NCBI GenBank assembly: GCA_016124575.1
Contig: WGNM01000040.1
Coordinates: forward strand, 1-43,560
DNA length: 43,560 nt
Source of the DNA: Cryomorphaceae bacterium
GTDB taxonomy: Bacteria > Bacteroidota > Bacteroidia > Flavobacteriales_D > Sanyastnellaceae
Direction of reading: 5' to 3'
A program made the translations under genes and the position numbers. Below the pieces are notes generated by a model. That model was not told the origin of the DNA. It ran no database searches and was given only the letters and a program-made list of their open reading frames with translations. Numbering within the stretch: the first letter of the stretch is position 1; each line of letters opens with the position of its first letter. Shown in pieces: positions 15,441 through 24,600 of this stretch.

Positions 15441-18400
15441 ATGGAATACGATTTTCAGGAGATAGAAAAGAAGTGGCAAAAACGCTGGAGAGCGCGTGGA
15501 TCATATAAAGTAGAGGAGGTTCAGGGCAAAGAGAAGTTTTACGTTCTCGATATGTTTCCTTACCCATCAGGGGCGGGGTTGCACGTAGGTCACCCACTTG
15601 GGTATATCGCCAGCGACATTATCGCCAGATATAAGCGCCACCAGGGGTACAACGTATTGCACCCTATGGGGTATGATTCATTCGGACTACCCGCAGAGCA
15701 GTATGCCATTGAAACCGGTCAGCACCCGGCTATTACCACCGAGAACAACATCGCCCGCTATCGCCAACAGCTAGATCAGATAGGGTTTTGCTACGATTGG
15801 GATCGCGAAGTGCGCACCAGTGAGCCATCGTATTACAAATGGACACAGTGGATTTTTTCGGAGTTGTTTGAGTCGTGGTACAACCTCGATACCGATAGAG
15901 CAGAGCCGATCAGCAGTTTAGAAGAGAAGTTCACTACCAATGGAACATACAACGTAAATGCCGCCATTGATGAACACTGGTGGAAGTTGCTTACAAAAGA
16001 AGAGTTCCCGTTTTTCAGTGAGCATTTTTCAGGAGAATTCACCGCTACCGATTGGAAATCGCTTACCGACCGACAGAAGCAGCTCATCCTCATGCATTTC
16101 CGTCTCACTTATTTGGCCGACTCATGGGTGAACTGGTGTCCGAAACTCGGCACCGTGCTCGCCAACGACGAAGTGAAAGATGGGCGATCGGAGCGAGGCG
16201 GACATCCCGTTGAGCAGAAGCTCATGCGCCAGTGGAGCATGCGCATCACGGCTTATGCCGACCGCTTGTTGAGGGGGTTAGACACCATCGACTGGTCAGA
16301 CTCAATCAAAGAGATACAACGCAATTGGATAGGCAGAAGCGAAGGAGCATCGATTGTTTTCCAAGTCGACAGCAGCGATGCCACCATCGAAGTATTTACA
16401 ACCCGTCCTGACACCGTTTTCGGAGTGGCCTTTGTGACCTTAGCACCCGAGCACGGCTTGGTAGATGCAGTTACCACACCCGATCAAAAAGGGGCGGTGA
16501 CGGCCTATGTGAATGCCACAAAGTTGAAAACCGAGCGCGACCGACAATCTGAGCAGAAATCGACAGGAGTATTTACAGGAGGATATGCCGTGCATCCGCT
16601 AACCGGAAAACGCATTCCGATTTGGATTGGCGACTATGTCTTAGCATCATACGGAACAGGAGCAGTAATGGCCGTGCCGGCGGGAGACCAGCGCGACTGG
16701 GATTTTGCCAAGACATACAACATAGCCTTTACCAATATTTTTGAGGGCGTGAGCGTTGATGAAAGCGCACATACAGAGAAAACCACCCCGCTGCGCGAAT
16801 CATCTTTTCTTGATGGCACATGCGGAAAAAAAGCGACACAGCTCGTTGTTGCCAAACTGGAAGAACTGGGCGCTGGAAAAGGCAAAGTAAACTTCCGATT
16901 GCGCGACGCGGTATTCAGCCGCCAGCGCTACTGGGGTGAGCCTTTCCCGATTTTTTATAAAGACGGATTGCCGTATGTGGTTGACGGACAGCAGGTAACA
17001 TTGCCCGACGTAGACAAGTACCTACCTACGGAAGACGGTCAGCCACCGTTGGCAAGAGCAAAGAAAGAAGATTGGAACGTGTTTTTAGGCGACCACATGG
17101 AGTTTAACACCATGCCCGGCTGGGCAGGATCGTCGTGGTACTTTTTGAGGTACATGGACCCGAAGAACGACCAGACCTTTTGCGCCAAAGACAAAGCAGC
17201 GTATTGGGGACAGGTTGACCTGTACATGGGAGGAGCGGAACATGCCACCGGACATCTATTATACAGTAGGTTTTGGACCAAATTTTTGTTCGACCGCGGT
17301 TACATAGCATTTGATGAGCCATTCAAAAAAATGGTCAACCAAGGGATGATACTGGGTAGGTCGAATTTTGTTTATAGGGTGATTATTGATGTAAAGAAGG
17401 TTGATGAATCCATTTCAGACAAAGAAGAGTGGGCTGCTTCAAAAGAGATGGAAGGTTTTAAGAGAATGGATTGGGCAATGAGAATGAACGACACAATCAA
17501 TAGCTATTGTGTATCTAAAGAATATGTTAGCGACATTGAAGGAAGTTACGTGCTGTCTGAGGATGTATATTTGAAAATCAATCAAGACTTAGAGAAGTAT
17601 AACTTAGCCTTGAGAAGTATTAATCGATCACTTTGCATTTCTCAAATAATAAGGCCAAATATCGATATATCGTTTGTCGATAACGATGTGCTGGATGTTG
17701 ATAGCTTCAAAGAAAAAAAAATACAATTCAAAAATTCTAAGTTCATACCAGGTCCAGATGGTAAGTTTCGATGCAGCAACGAAGTTGAAAAAATGTCGAA
17801 ATCGAAATACAACGTACAGACGCCTGACGAGTTGGTAGAGCGTTACGGAGCCGATACCCTGCGTTGTTACGAGATGTTTTTAGGTCCACTTGAGCAGCAC
17901 AAACCGTGGGACACCAAAGGAATAACTGGAGTGCACGGATTCTTACGCAAATTGTGGCGATTGATGCACGACCAAGACAACAACTTGCGTGTTACTGATG
18001 AGGCAGCGAGTGCCGACGAATTGAAAGCTCTGCACAAAACCATTCGCAAAGTAACCGAAGACCTCGATCGCTTATCGTGGAACACCGTTGTAAGTGCCAT
18101 GATGATAGGTGTGAACGAACTGACAGATTTGAAGAGCAGCAAACGCAGCATTCTTCAACCGTTGGTTGTTTTGCTTTCACCTTATGCCCCGCACCTTGCC
18201 GAAGAGCTATGGGAGCGTTTGCAAGGGGAAGGCAGCGTGATGGATCAGATGTGGCCAAAGTGGGAAGAGCAGTACCTCGTAGAAGCGAATTTCACATACC
18301 CCGTTTCTTTCAATGGGAAGGTGCGCTTCAAGGTCGATTTGCCTGCCGACATGAATGCAGCAGAGGTTGAGAAAGCCGTAATGGACAATGAGAAAACACC

Positions 18401-18473
18401 ACAATACTTAGAGGGCAAAGCGCCGAAAAAAGTGATTGTGGTGCAAGGTCGTATCGTCAATATCGTTCATTAA
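15441..18473 (+). CDS. leuS: Leucyl-tRNA synthetase
   Basis: 1010 residues from the ATG at 15441 (MEYDFQEIEKKW, the standard N-terminus). It charges tRNA-Leu. The HIGH-type motif is HVGH (48-51) in YPSGAGLHVGHPLGY, the editing domain has FTTRPDTVFGVAFVTLAPEH and YGTGAVMAVPAGDQRDWDF, and KMSKS is at 784-788. The protein is longer than most bacterial LeuRS (about 860-940). Part of the excess is the usual Bacteroidota insertion at about 150-210, but a further stretch at about 640-770 (DNA 17360-17760) is unusually long, A+T-rich and uses AGA/AAA/ATA codons rather than the CGC/AAG of the flanks (see findings). The stop is only 3 bp from the end of the convergent PorE-like gene. Confidence 0.97.
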   Translation: MEYDFQEIEKKWQKRWRARGSYKVEEVQGKEKFYVLDMFPYPSGAGLHVGHPLGYIASDIIARYKRHQGYNVLHPMGYDSFGLPAEQYAIETGQHPAITTENNIARYRQQLDQIGFCYDWDREVRTSEPSYYKWTQWIFSELFESWYNLDTDRAEPISSLEEKFTTNGTYNVNAAIDEHWWKLLTKEEFPFFSEHFSGEFTATDWKSLTDRQKQLILMHFRLTYLADSWVNWCPKLGTVLANDEVKDGRSERGGHPVEQKLMRQWSMRITAYADRLLRGLDTIDWSDSIKEIQRNWIGRSEGASIVFQVDSSDATIEVFTTRPDTVFGVAFVTLAPEHGLVDAVTTPDQKGAVTAYVNATKLKTERDRQSEQKSTGVFTGGYAVHPLTGKRIPIWIGDYVLASYGTGAVMAVPAGDQRDWDFAKTYNIAFTNIFEGVSVDESAHTEKTTPLRESSFLDGTCGKKATQLVVAKLEELGAGKGKVNFRLRDAVFSRQRYWGEPFPIFYKDGLPYVVDGQQVTLPDVDKYLPTEDGQPPLARAKKEDWNVFLGDHMEFNTMPGWAGSSWYFLRYMDPKNDQTFCAKDKAAYWGQVDLYMGGAEHATGHLLYSRFWTKFLFDRGYIAFDEPFKKMVNQGMILGRSNFVYRVIIDVKKVDESISDKEEWAASKEMEGFKRMDWAMRMNDTINSYCVSKEYVSDIEGSYVLSEDVYLKINQDLEKYNLALRSINRSLCISQIIRPNIDISFVDNDVLDVDSFKEKKIQFKNSKFIPGPDGKFRCSNEVEKMSKSKYNVQTPDELVERYGADTLRCYEMFLGPLEQHKPWDTKGITGVHGFLRKLWRLMHDQDNNLRVTDEAASADELKALHKTIRKVTEDLDRLSWNTVVSAMMIGVNELTDLKSSKRSILQPLVVLLSPYAPHLAEELWERLQGEGSVMDQMWPKWEEQYLVEANFTYPVSFNGKVRFKVDLPADMNAAEVEKAVMDNEKTPQYLEGKAPKKVIVVQGRIVNIVH

Positions 18474-18476
18474 CCG

Positions 18477-20741
18477 TCATTCTTCGACGTCTGTAAACAC
18501 CTCCGGTTCTTCGCTTTTTGCGCTGACTTTGTGGTTGGTATCTCGCACTTCGAATTCAACCCTGCGGTTGCGTTGATGCTGTTCTTCTGTGCAAGAGTAT
18601 CCGTCAATGCACTCATTGAGTAGTTTGGCTTCTCCAAATCCACGGGCAGTGAGTCGATCAGCAGCAATACCGTTTTCGATGAGGTATTGTCGCACAGCAT
18701 CAGCCCTGCGTTGTGAAAGGGCATAGTTGTACTTGTCGCTGGCTCTGCTATCGGTATGGGCAGATATTACACCAGAAACACCGGGATTTTTACGAAGCAC
18801 ATCCAAGAATGTCAACAAATCGGGCATAGCGTCGTTGCGCAACTCCGACTTGTCGCGATCAAAGTACACATGGTACAGCTCGATGACCATGCCCGGCTGC
18901 ACGCGTATTTCGGGCGAGAGCATAGGAGGCATCACCTTTTTATCGGGCTGCATCGCAATTTCGAGGGCATAGCATTGATCTTCACTCTTCACAACCTGAA
19001 GGTTCGTTTTATACTCTTCGAAAGCAGTGCGAGAAACAGTTACTTCCACATCCTCACCGTTGGTGAGCGGAATGAAAAAGGAGCCCAAACCTGAAGTTGT
19101 GAACTCAAATTCTTGATCAGCACCTTGCACGCACACCTGCACTTCCGAAAGAGGGTTGCCGTATACACCATGCCAAATACGTCCGCACAAAAACGCCTGT
19201 TCAAGTTGAGCAGCTTCAAGTGGACTCAGCGCCAATGCGGTTTGTAATGTTTGTCCGTCGAGCATGCCCATCGTCGTCAGCTCCAAGTTGCCCGAGCAGC
19301 CGTCATCGGCCGTGTACAAATCGTGTTTTGCTACCAATTTAAAATTTGCCTGAGTAAACGTTGTATATGTGTAGCCACCGAGCGAATCGGTGAAAGCAGT
19401 CGCCACGAAATTATCATCACCAAGCAGATCGATGCGGGCATTAACAATTGGCAAGTGCGTGAAACAATCGATCAGCGTTCCAGCGATGTGGAAGCCCGTT
19501 TCTTGCGTGAAATACAAGACATCGTCTTTCTGGTTGTTGTTTCGGTTGGATGTAAAAAAACCAGTGCGGCCATCGGCATTAAAGCACACGCCAAAATCAT
19601 CTTTCGGACTATTGAGGGGCAGACCAGCGTTTTCGGGAATCCCGTCGCCATCGAGCGCACAGTGAAACACATCCAAGCCACCAAAGCCGGGCATATAGTC
19701 TGAGGAAAAAAAGAACACCTCACCATTGAAAGAAGGAAAGACCTCATTGCCAGGAGTGTTGATTCGTTTTCCTAGGTTTTCAGGCTTTCCCCAAGTGCCG
19801 TCGCTGTTTTTACGACAACGATAGAGGTCCATTTGACCTTCACCGCCCGGCATATCTGACGAGAACACAAGCGTTTGCTCGTCAGGGGAGAGAGCTGCGT
19901 GGGCGATGTTATAGTTGTTGTTGTTGAACGACAAAGCTTTTGTTTTTTTCCATTCTCCACCTTCACGTGTGAGGCGTACAAGTTTCAATCGTGTATTGTT
20001 TTGATCATCGAATCCGCGTTTGCCTGAGGCAACATCGGTTGTTGTCATGTACGCTTCGGTACCGGCGGCATTGATGAAAACAGGGCCATCGTGATAAACG
20101 GTGAGTGGAAATTCTTGTGCTGGTATCGGTTCTGAGAACGATTGGCCGTTCATTTCAACCACAAACAGATCGGTAAATCGATCGTTTGTCCATGGGTCAT
20201 TCTCACCAGATTTCTTCATCGCACCTTTTCGGTTCGAGCTGAAGTACAGCTTGTTACCAGCAATAAACGGGGCGAAATCGAGGTCTTCGGAGTTAAAATT
20301 CAGTGGTGAGACCTTGTATTTCTTTTTCGAAAGCGCTCCAGAGGCAATGCCTTTTGTCCATGCCAATAGCTGACTTGCGTGATTTGTCTTCTCTACGTTT
20401 GTTTCGGCTGCGATGTACTTTTCTAGCCATGATGCAGCGTCATTGTATTTTTCGTTTGCGATAAGCACTTGGCTATACCACAGCTTTACAATGGGGTCTT
20501 CATTCATGAGGGCAGCCCGTGTGAACCAGTATTCGGCCTCGGCAAAACGGTTTGTTTTCCAGAAACACAGTGCCAAATTGGTGATGGCTCTGTCGTTATC
20601 GAGGTCTTTTCGAATCGCCTGTTCATACAACTCAATGGCTTCATCGTAGTGGTGATGTTCAAAAGCTTCGTCGGCTTTTTTCATCTGCGCAGTTGCGCTT
20701 AGGGCAAAGAACAGAAACGGGAGTGCAAACAGTTTGTTCAT
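18477..20741 (-). CDS. PorE-like OmpA protein with TPR, PD40 propeller and OmpA domains
   Basis: 754 residues. A signal peptide (1-18, SATAQ) has no lipobox. The order is TPR-like helices (about 20-110, AIELYEQAIRKDLDNDRAITNLALCFW), a WD40/PD40-like propeller (about 150-400, with repeated LYFSSNRKG, TLVFSSDMPGGEGQMDLYRC and FFSSDYMPGFGGLDVFHC blades), a carboxypeptidase-regulatory-like region (about 415-600) and an OmpA domain (about 635-745, HVYFDRDKSELRNDA, ISAHTDSRASDKYN, NRRVEFEV). This TPR-PD40-regulatory-OmpA order is that of PorE, a T9SS-associated peptidoglycan anchor. It is the last gene of the operon with a PorP/SprF homologue 12 bp upstream. Likely role: hold the outer-membrane partner complex to peptidoglycan. 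Confidence 0.9.
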   Translation of the reverse strand: MNKLFALPFLFFALSATAQMKKADEAFEHHHYDEAIELYEQAIRKDLDNDRAITNLALCFWKTNRFAEAEYWFTRAALMNEDPIVKLWYSQVLIANEKYNDAASWLEKYIAAETNVEKTNHASQLLAWTKGIASGALSKKKYKVSPLNFNSEDLDFAPFIAGNKLYFSSNRKGAMKKSGENDPWTNDRFTDLFVVEMNGQSFSEPIPAQEFPLTVYHDGPVFINAAGTEAYMTTTDVASGKRGFDDQNNTRLKLVRLTREGGEWKKTKALSFNNNNYNIAHAALSPDEQTLVFSSDMPGGEGQMDLYRCRKNSDGTWGKPENLGKRINTPGNEVFPSFNGEVFFFSSDYMPGFGGLDVFHCALDGDGIPENAGLPLNSPKDDFGVCFNADGRTGFFTSNRNNNQKDDVLYFTQETGFHIAGTLIDCFTHLPIVNARIDLLGDDNFVATAFTDSLGGYTYTTFTQANFKLVAKHDLYTADDGCSGNLELTTMGMLDGQTLQTALALSPLEAAQLEQAFLCGRIWHGVYGNPLSEVQVCVQGADQEFEFTTSGLGSFFIPLTNGEDVEVTVSRTAFEEYKTNLQVVKSEDQCYALEIAMQPDKKVMPPMLSPEIRVQPGMVIELYHVYFDRDKSELRNDAMPDLLTFLDVLRKNPGVSGVISAHTDSRASDKYNYALSQRRADAVRQYLIENGIAADRLTARGFGEAKLLNECIDGYSCTEEQHQRNRRVEFEVRDTNHKVSAKSEEPEVFTDVEE

Positions 20742-20753
20742 ATTGCGAAAGGG

Positions 20754-21680
20754 TTAGAAGAAGCGCGGGTGGTAGTACCCATCGCGCTTTTTAATGAGGT
20801 TGAAACCAAGGTATAGTTCATGAGAACCGAGGTGGTTTTGAATTTTTGTAATGGTAAAGTCGTAGGCGTAGCCGACCTTCAGTGACTTTGTGATTTCGTA
20901 GCTGAAAATCGCACTGAACGAGTCGCCCAGGCGGTACGATGGTCCCACCCACATGGATTTGTTGACATAGAACAAAACGCCCAGATCTGCCTGCAAAGGC
21001 GCGCCTTCAACGTGCCGCAACATGGCTATGGGGTGGAGGTAGGTGTTTTGAGAGATGCGGAACAATGCCCCACCAGTGAGGTGAACGTGCCGTTTATTTT
21101 GGTACGAAGCGGCTTGCAAGTTGTCGGTATTAGCGAACATAGATCGCGTTTCGAGCAGCCGAGGGGCAGACAATCCGACGAAGAATTTTTCATTTCGGAA
21201 ATAGGTACCAAAGCCGAAGTTGTAAAAGGCTTCGCCGATGTTGGCAACAGGAATCGCCTGATCGCCTGCTGTTGATGGGTTGGCCATGGTCCAGTCGATA
21301 TGGGTGTTGCCGTATTCAGCCGACAGACCGAACGAGAGCGTTCCGTTTTGCATGCCCAAATGATAGGCAAACGATGCTTGAACAGCCGATGTAGACGTAA
21401 ATCCAAGTCGGTCGCGCATTACGTTCAATCCCACTCCGAAAGAACCGTGTGAGAGTGGCGCATGCACAAAAGCGTTTTCTGTGCGGGGAGCACCTTCAAA
21501 ACCGGTCCATTGGTTGCGGTAAAACAACCCTGAGCTGAGTCCGTCTTTTGACCCCGCCACTGCCGGATTAAAAGACAATTGGTTCCATAAGAATTGCGTG
21601 TTACCAGCATATTGCTGGGCATAAGTGGCAATTGAGCTTATGAAGAATATAACGAGCGCGATATACTGTTTCAATTTCAT
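20754..21680 (-). CDS. PorP/SprF-family type IX secretion membrane protein
   Basis: 308 residues. A signal peptide (1-21, ATYAQ) is followed by the conserved start QFLWNQLSFNPAVAGSKDGLSSGLFYRNQWTGFEGAPRTEN, typical of PorP/SprF proteins, and beta-barrel strands to the C-terminus (YLGFNLIKKRDGYYHPRFF). Family knowledge: SprF in Flavobacterium johnsoniae is needed for export of the adjacent type-B-CTD adhesin SprB, and such proteins also help attach cargo at the outer membrane. Here the upstream gene, 8 bp away, encodes a giant protein with a type-B CTD, and the downstream gene encodes a PorE-like protein, the same sprB-sprF-like arrangement. The likely job is dedicated export or tethering of that protein. 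Confidence 0.92.
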   Translation of the reverse strand: MKLKQYIALVIFFISSIATYAQQYAGNTQFLWNQLSFNPAVAGSKDGLSSGLFYRNQWTGFEGAPRTENAFVHAPLSHGSFGVGLNVMRDRLGFTSTSAVQASFAYHLGMQNGTLSFGLSAEYGNTHIDWTMANPSTAGDQAIPVANIGEAFYNFGFGTYFRNEKFFVGLSAPRLLETRSMFANTDNLQAASYQNKRHVHLTGGALFRISQNTYLHPIAMLRHVEGAPLQADLGVLFYVNKSMWVGPSYRLGDSFSAIFSYEITKSLKVGYAYDFTITKIQNHLGSHELYLGFNLIKKRDGYYHPRFF

Positions 21681-21688
21681 GTCGCTGT

Positions 21689-24600
21689 TTATTGGTGTAT
21701 GGTGATGTAACCGTTTTGAAGGGTTTCGCCAGTTTCTGTGTTTTCAAGTACGTAGAAATACGTGCCATCAGGCAGTGGTTTTCCGTTCCAGGTGCCGAAC
21801 CAATCGTTTTGGTAGTTCTGTGTTTGATACACTTCTGCACCCCAGCGGTTGTACACGGTAATTTCGTTGGAAAGGAAACGCTGAATGCCTTCAATCTCAA
21901 GGGCGTCGTTCACGCCATCGCCGTTGGGAGTGATGATGTTTGGGACATCCAAGTACGGATAGATTTCTAGCTTTAATGTTGCCGTAGTGCACATGTCTGG
22001 ACATCCCGCAAGGCACAATTCATAGGTGATTTCATCTGGTCCGGCATAGCCCTCTTCAGGCAGGTACTCAATGATATCTGAACCGCTAACCTGGGCTGTA
22101 CCGTGGTCAGGCAGGTCGATCAGCGTTATTGCGTAGCTCACACCTCCGGTTTCGTCGTTGCTGGTGACGTTGATGTCGGCTGGAGTGCCTTCAACAAGAT
22201 CGTGCTCATCATTCACTGCAGTTGGCGGAAAAGGGGCGTAAACAGCCACTTCATCGGTAGAAAATGTACCGCAGCCTTCGTTGTGCAGCGACCATGTGAA
22301 AAGGTAGGTATTTCCAATTTCGGCGCCTAACACGGCGGATGATGCCTGGTTTGGACTGACGATTTGCAATGATTCGTCGTCGGTACTCCAAAAGCCATTC
22401 AAGGTATTTGTGTTTTGTGCTTGCAAATCAAAGGGTTGATCGGCACATGCTACGATGCTCACTCCTGCATAGGCCTGCTCGGCGGGAACGACGTCGATTT
22501 GGACGTTTTCTACCAGCGATGGTCTGCTCCAGCATACGCCGTCGAAAATTTGCAACAAGTAGTTACCCGCGTTTGATGTCTGCGTTTCAGCTATGGCGTA
22601 TTGGTTCGATTCGTTGGTAACTTGTGTGCCATCGGGAAGTGTCCATGTGTAAAAGGTCGCTTCCGCGGATGTTGAGAGGTCGAGGGCATCGCCGAGGCAT
22701 ATCGGACTGTTGCTGAGCAGGCCGGGGGTTTGTGGCAGCGGCAAGACATCTACATCTAGCGTGAATGGAGAAGATTGACAGGCGCCATTGGCCACAACCA
22801 ATGTATATGTTCCTTCTCCGAGTACGGTTATTGATTCGATTGCTGGGGGGGAAGATGATTGACCGGAATAACCATTAGGCCCCGTCCAAGTATACGATGC
22901 TGCCGCCACAGGTGTCGAGAAAGTGAGTGTTTCACCTTCGCAAATGTCGACTGTGTTGACTGAGAATATGGCATCTGCCGGACTTTGCGATACCGTTACT
23001 TGCACGGGCACAGAAGCCTCAGAAGCGCAGCCATCAATAACAACGTAAACCGTTACATCGCCACTTTCTCCAAGATTTGGTGTCCATTCAACAAAGTTCT
23101 GATTGGTCACAAACTGTCCGGATGGTGTGCTCCAATGGTATTCAGGATTTCCTTGATATGCAGTTGCTGAAATCAAGGCGTCATCGCCAATGCACAAGCC
23201 GCTGCTCCCAGAAATTACGGGTGCAACAGGCTGAGAGGTGATGCTCACCAGTGTTTGCACAATGGGCGATGCGCAGCCAAATACATCGGTTACTTGCAGT
23301 GTATACACGCCCTGGTCTTCTGGCAATGCGTTTTCAATAACGGCGATGCTGTCTTGCGAGAAATAATTGTTGCTGTTCCACGAAAAAGTGAATGGACCCG
23401 TTCCTGAATTTACAATTGGCTCAATTAGCAGGTCATCCGCGCCGTTGGCGCAGGGAAGAGAGGCGTTAGAAACCGCCACAGTAGGGTTAGGCTTCACATT
23501 CAAATCGAACGGCGCCGATGGTTCAGAGTAACAGTTCCCAATTTGCACCATGACTTGGTAAGAGCCGGTCATATCGGTATTTGCCTGAGGTAAGGTCCAA
23601 TTGTAGTTGTTAAACCCGTCTTGAATACCAGGCCCCGACCACAAGTAGCTCACACCAACACCTTGGTATTGGTTGATGAAGAGGTTGAGGGGTTGTCCGG
23701 CGCAGACATCTCCTGCGCCATAAATGGTTGGTGTAGAAATGGTTGGTGACACCACTTCAACCTCGCTGCATCGGCTGGCGTTGTAATCATTTAGTCCGAT
23801 GGTAGTACCTGTTCTCTCTACTCCAAGCGGATTTAGAGGTCCGTAAGAAAGTGTATCGAGGTGTGTGTTCCAACAGCTAGAGAACTTCAGCGAGGTGCAA
23901 TTTTCAGCGAAGGTGCACGGCGGAAAAGACTCTTGGGCTTGAATGGTGTAAACCAGTTGGCACGATACTCCGAGTGGTATACTGTCCCACATGGCTGAAA
24001 TAGAACCGAAGGTGGTTACAGGAGTGCCAGCCAAAAGGTCTTCACATTCGGTGAGCATCGATCCCGATACGAATTGCAGTCCGATGGGTAAATCGTTTGT
24101 CAGATCTACATCGAAGGCTGTGCCTGTTGAAGTAGGTTTATGGCTCACGGTAAGCGTAACATATGTTTGATCGCCAGGCAGAATTTGATCGTTGAAGAAA
24201 GCGATGTCGACATCGAGCTCGGGCTCCAGCACTTCAAGTGTATGCGTGCCGGTGCGTGTTGTAAGCGCAGTAGATACGGGGTTGCGGTATTGCAGCGTTA
24301 CCGTATGTCCGAGTTGATATCCATTTTGATTGACCGCAGTATTCAGCACTGTAGCGCTATACACCAGGCGGATGTACTCTTTTTCATCGTTGTCTGACGC
24401 GGCATTGGTGATTACCCCAAGTGGAAGTGTAATCATGCGGTTCGTGTTTTCTGTGCCAGAACCGATGTTGGTGATGTTCAAACCTGCGAGCACTTGGTTG
24501 GTAGAGCCAACAGAGAATGAGATTTCTTGCGGACGCTCAAAAGATATAAACTCTTCCAGTGAAAGTCCTTCAGGCAGCACACAGCTAAATGTGCCATCCA

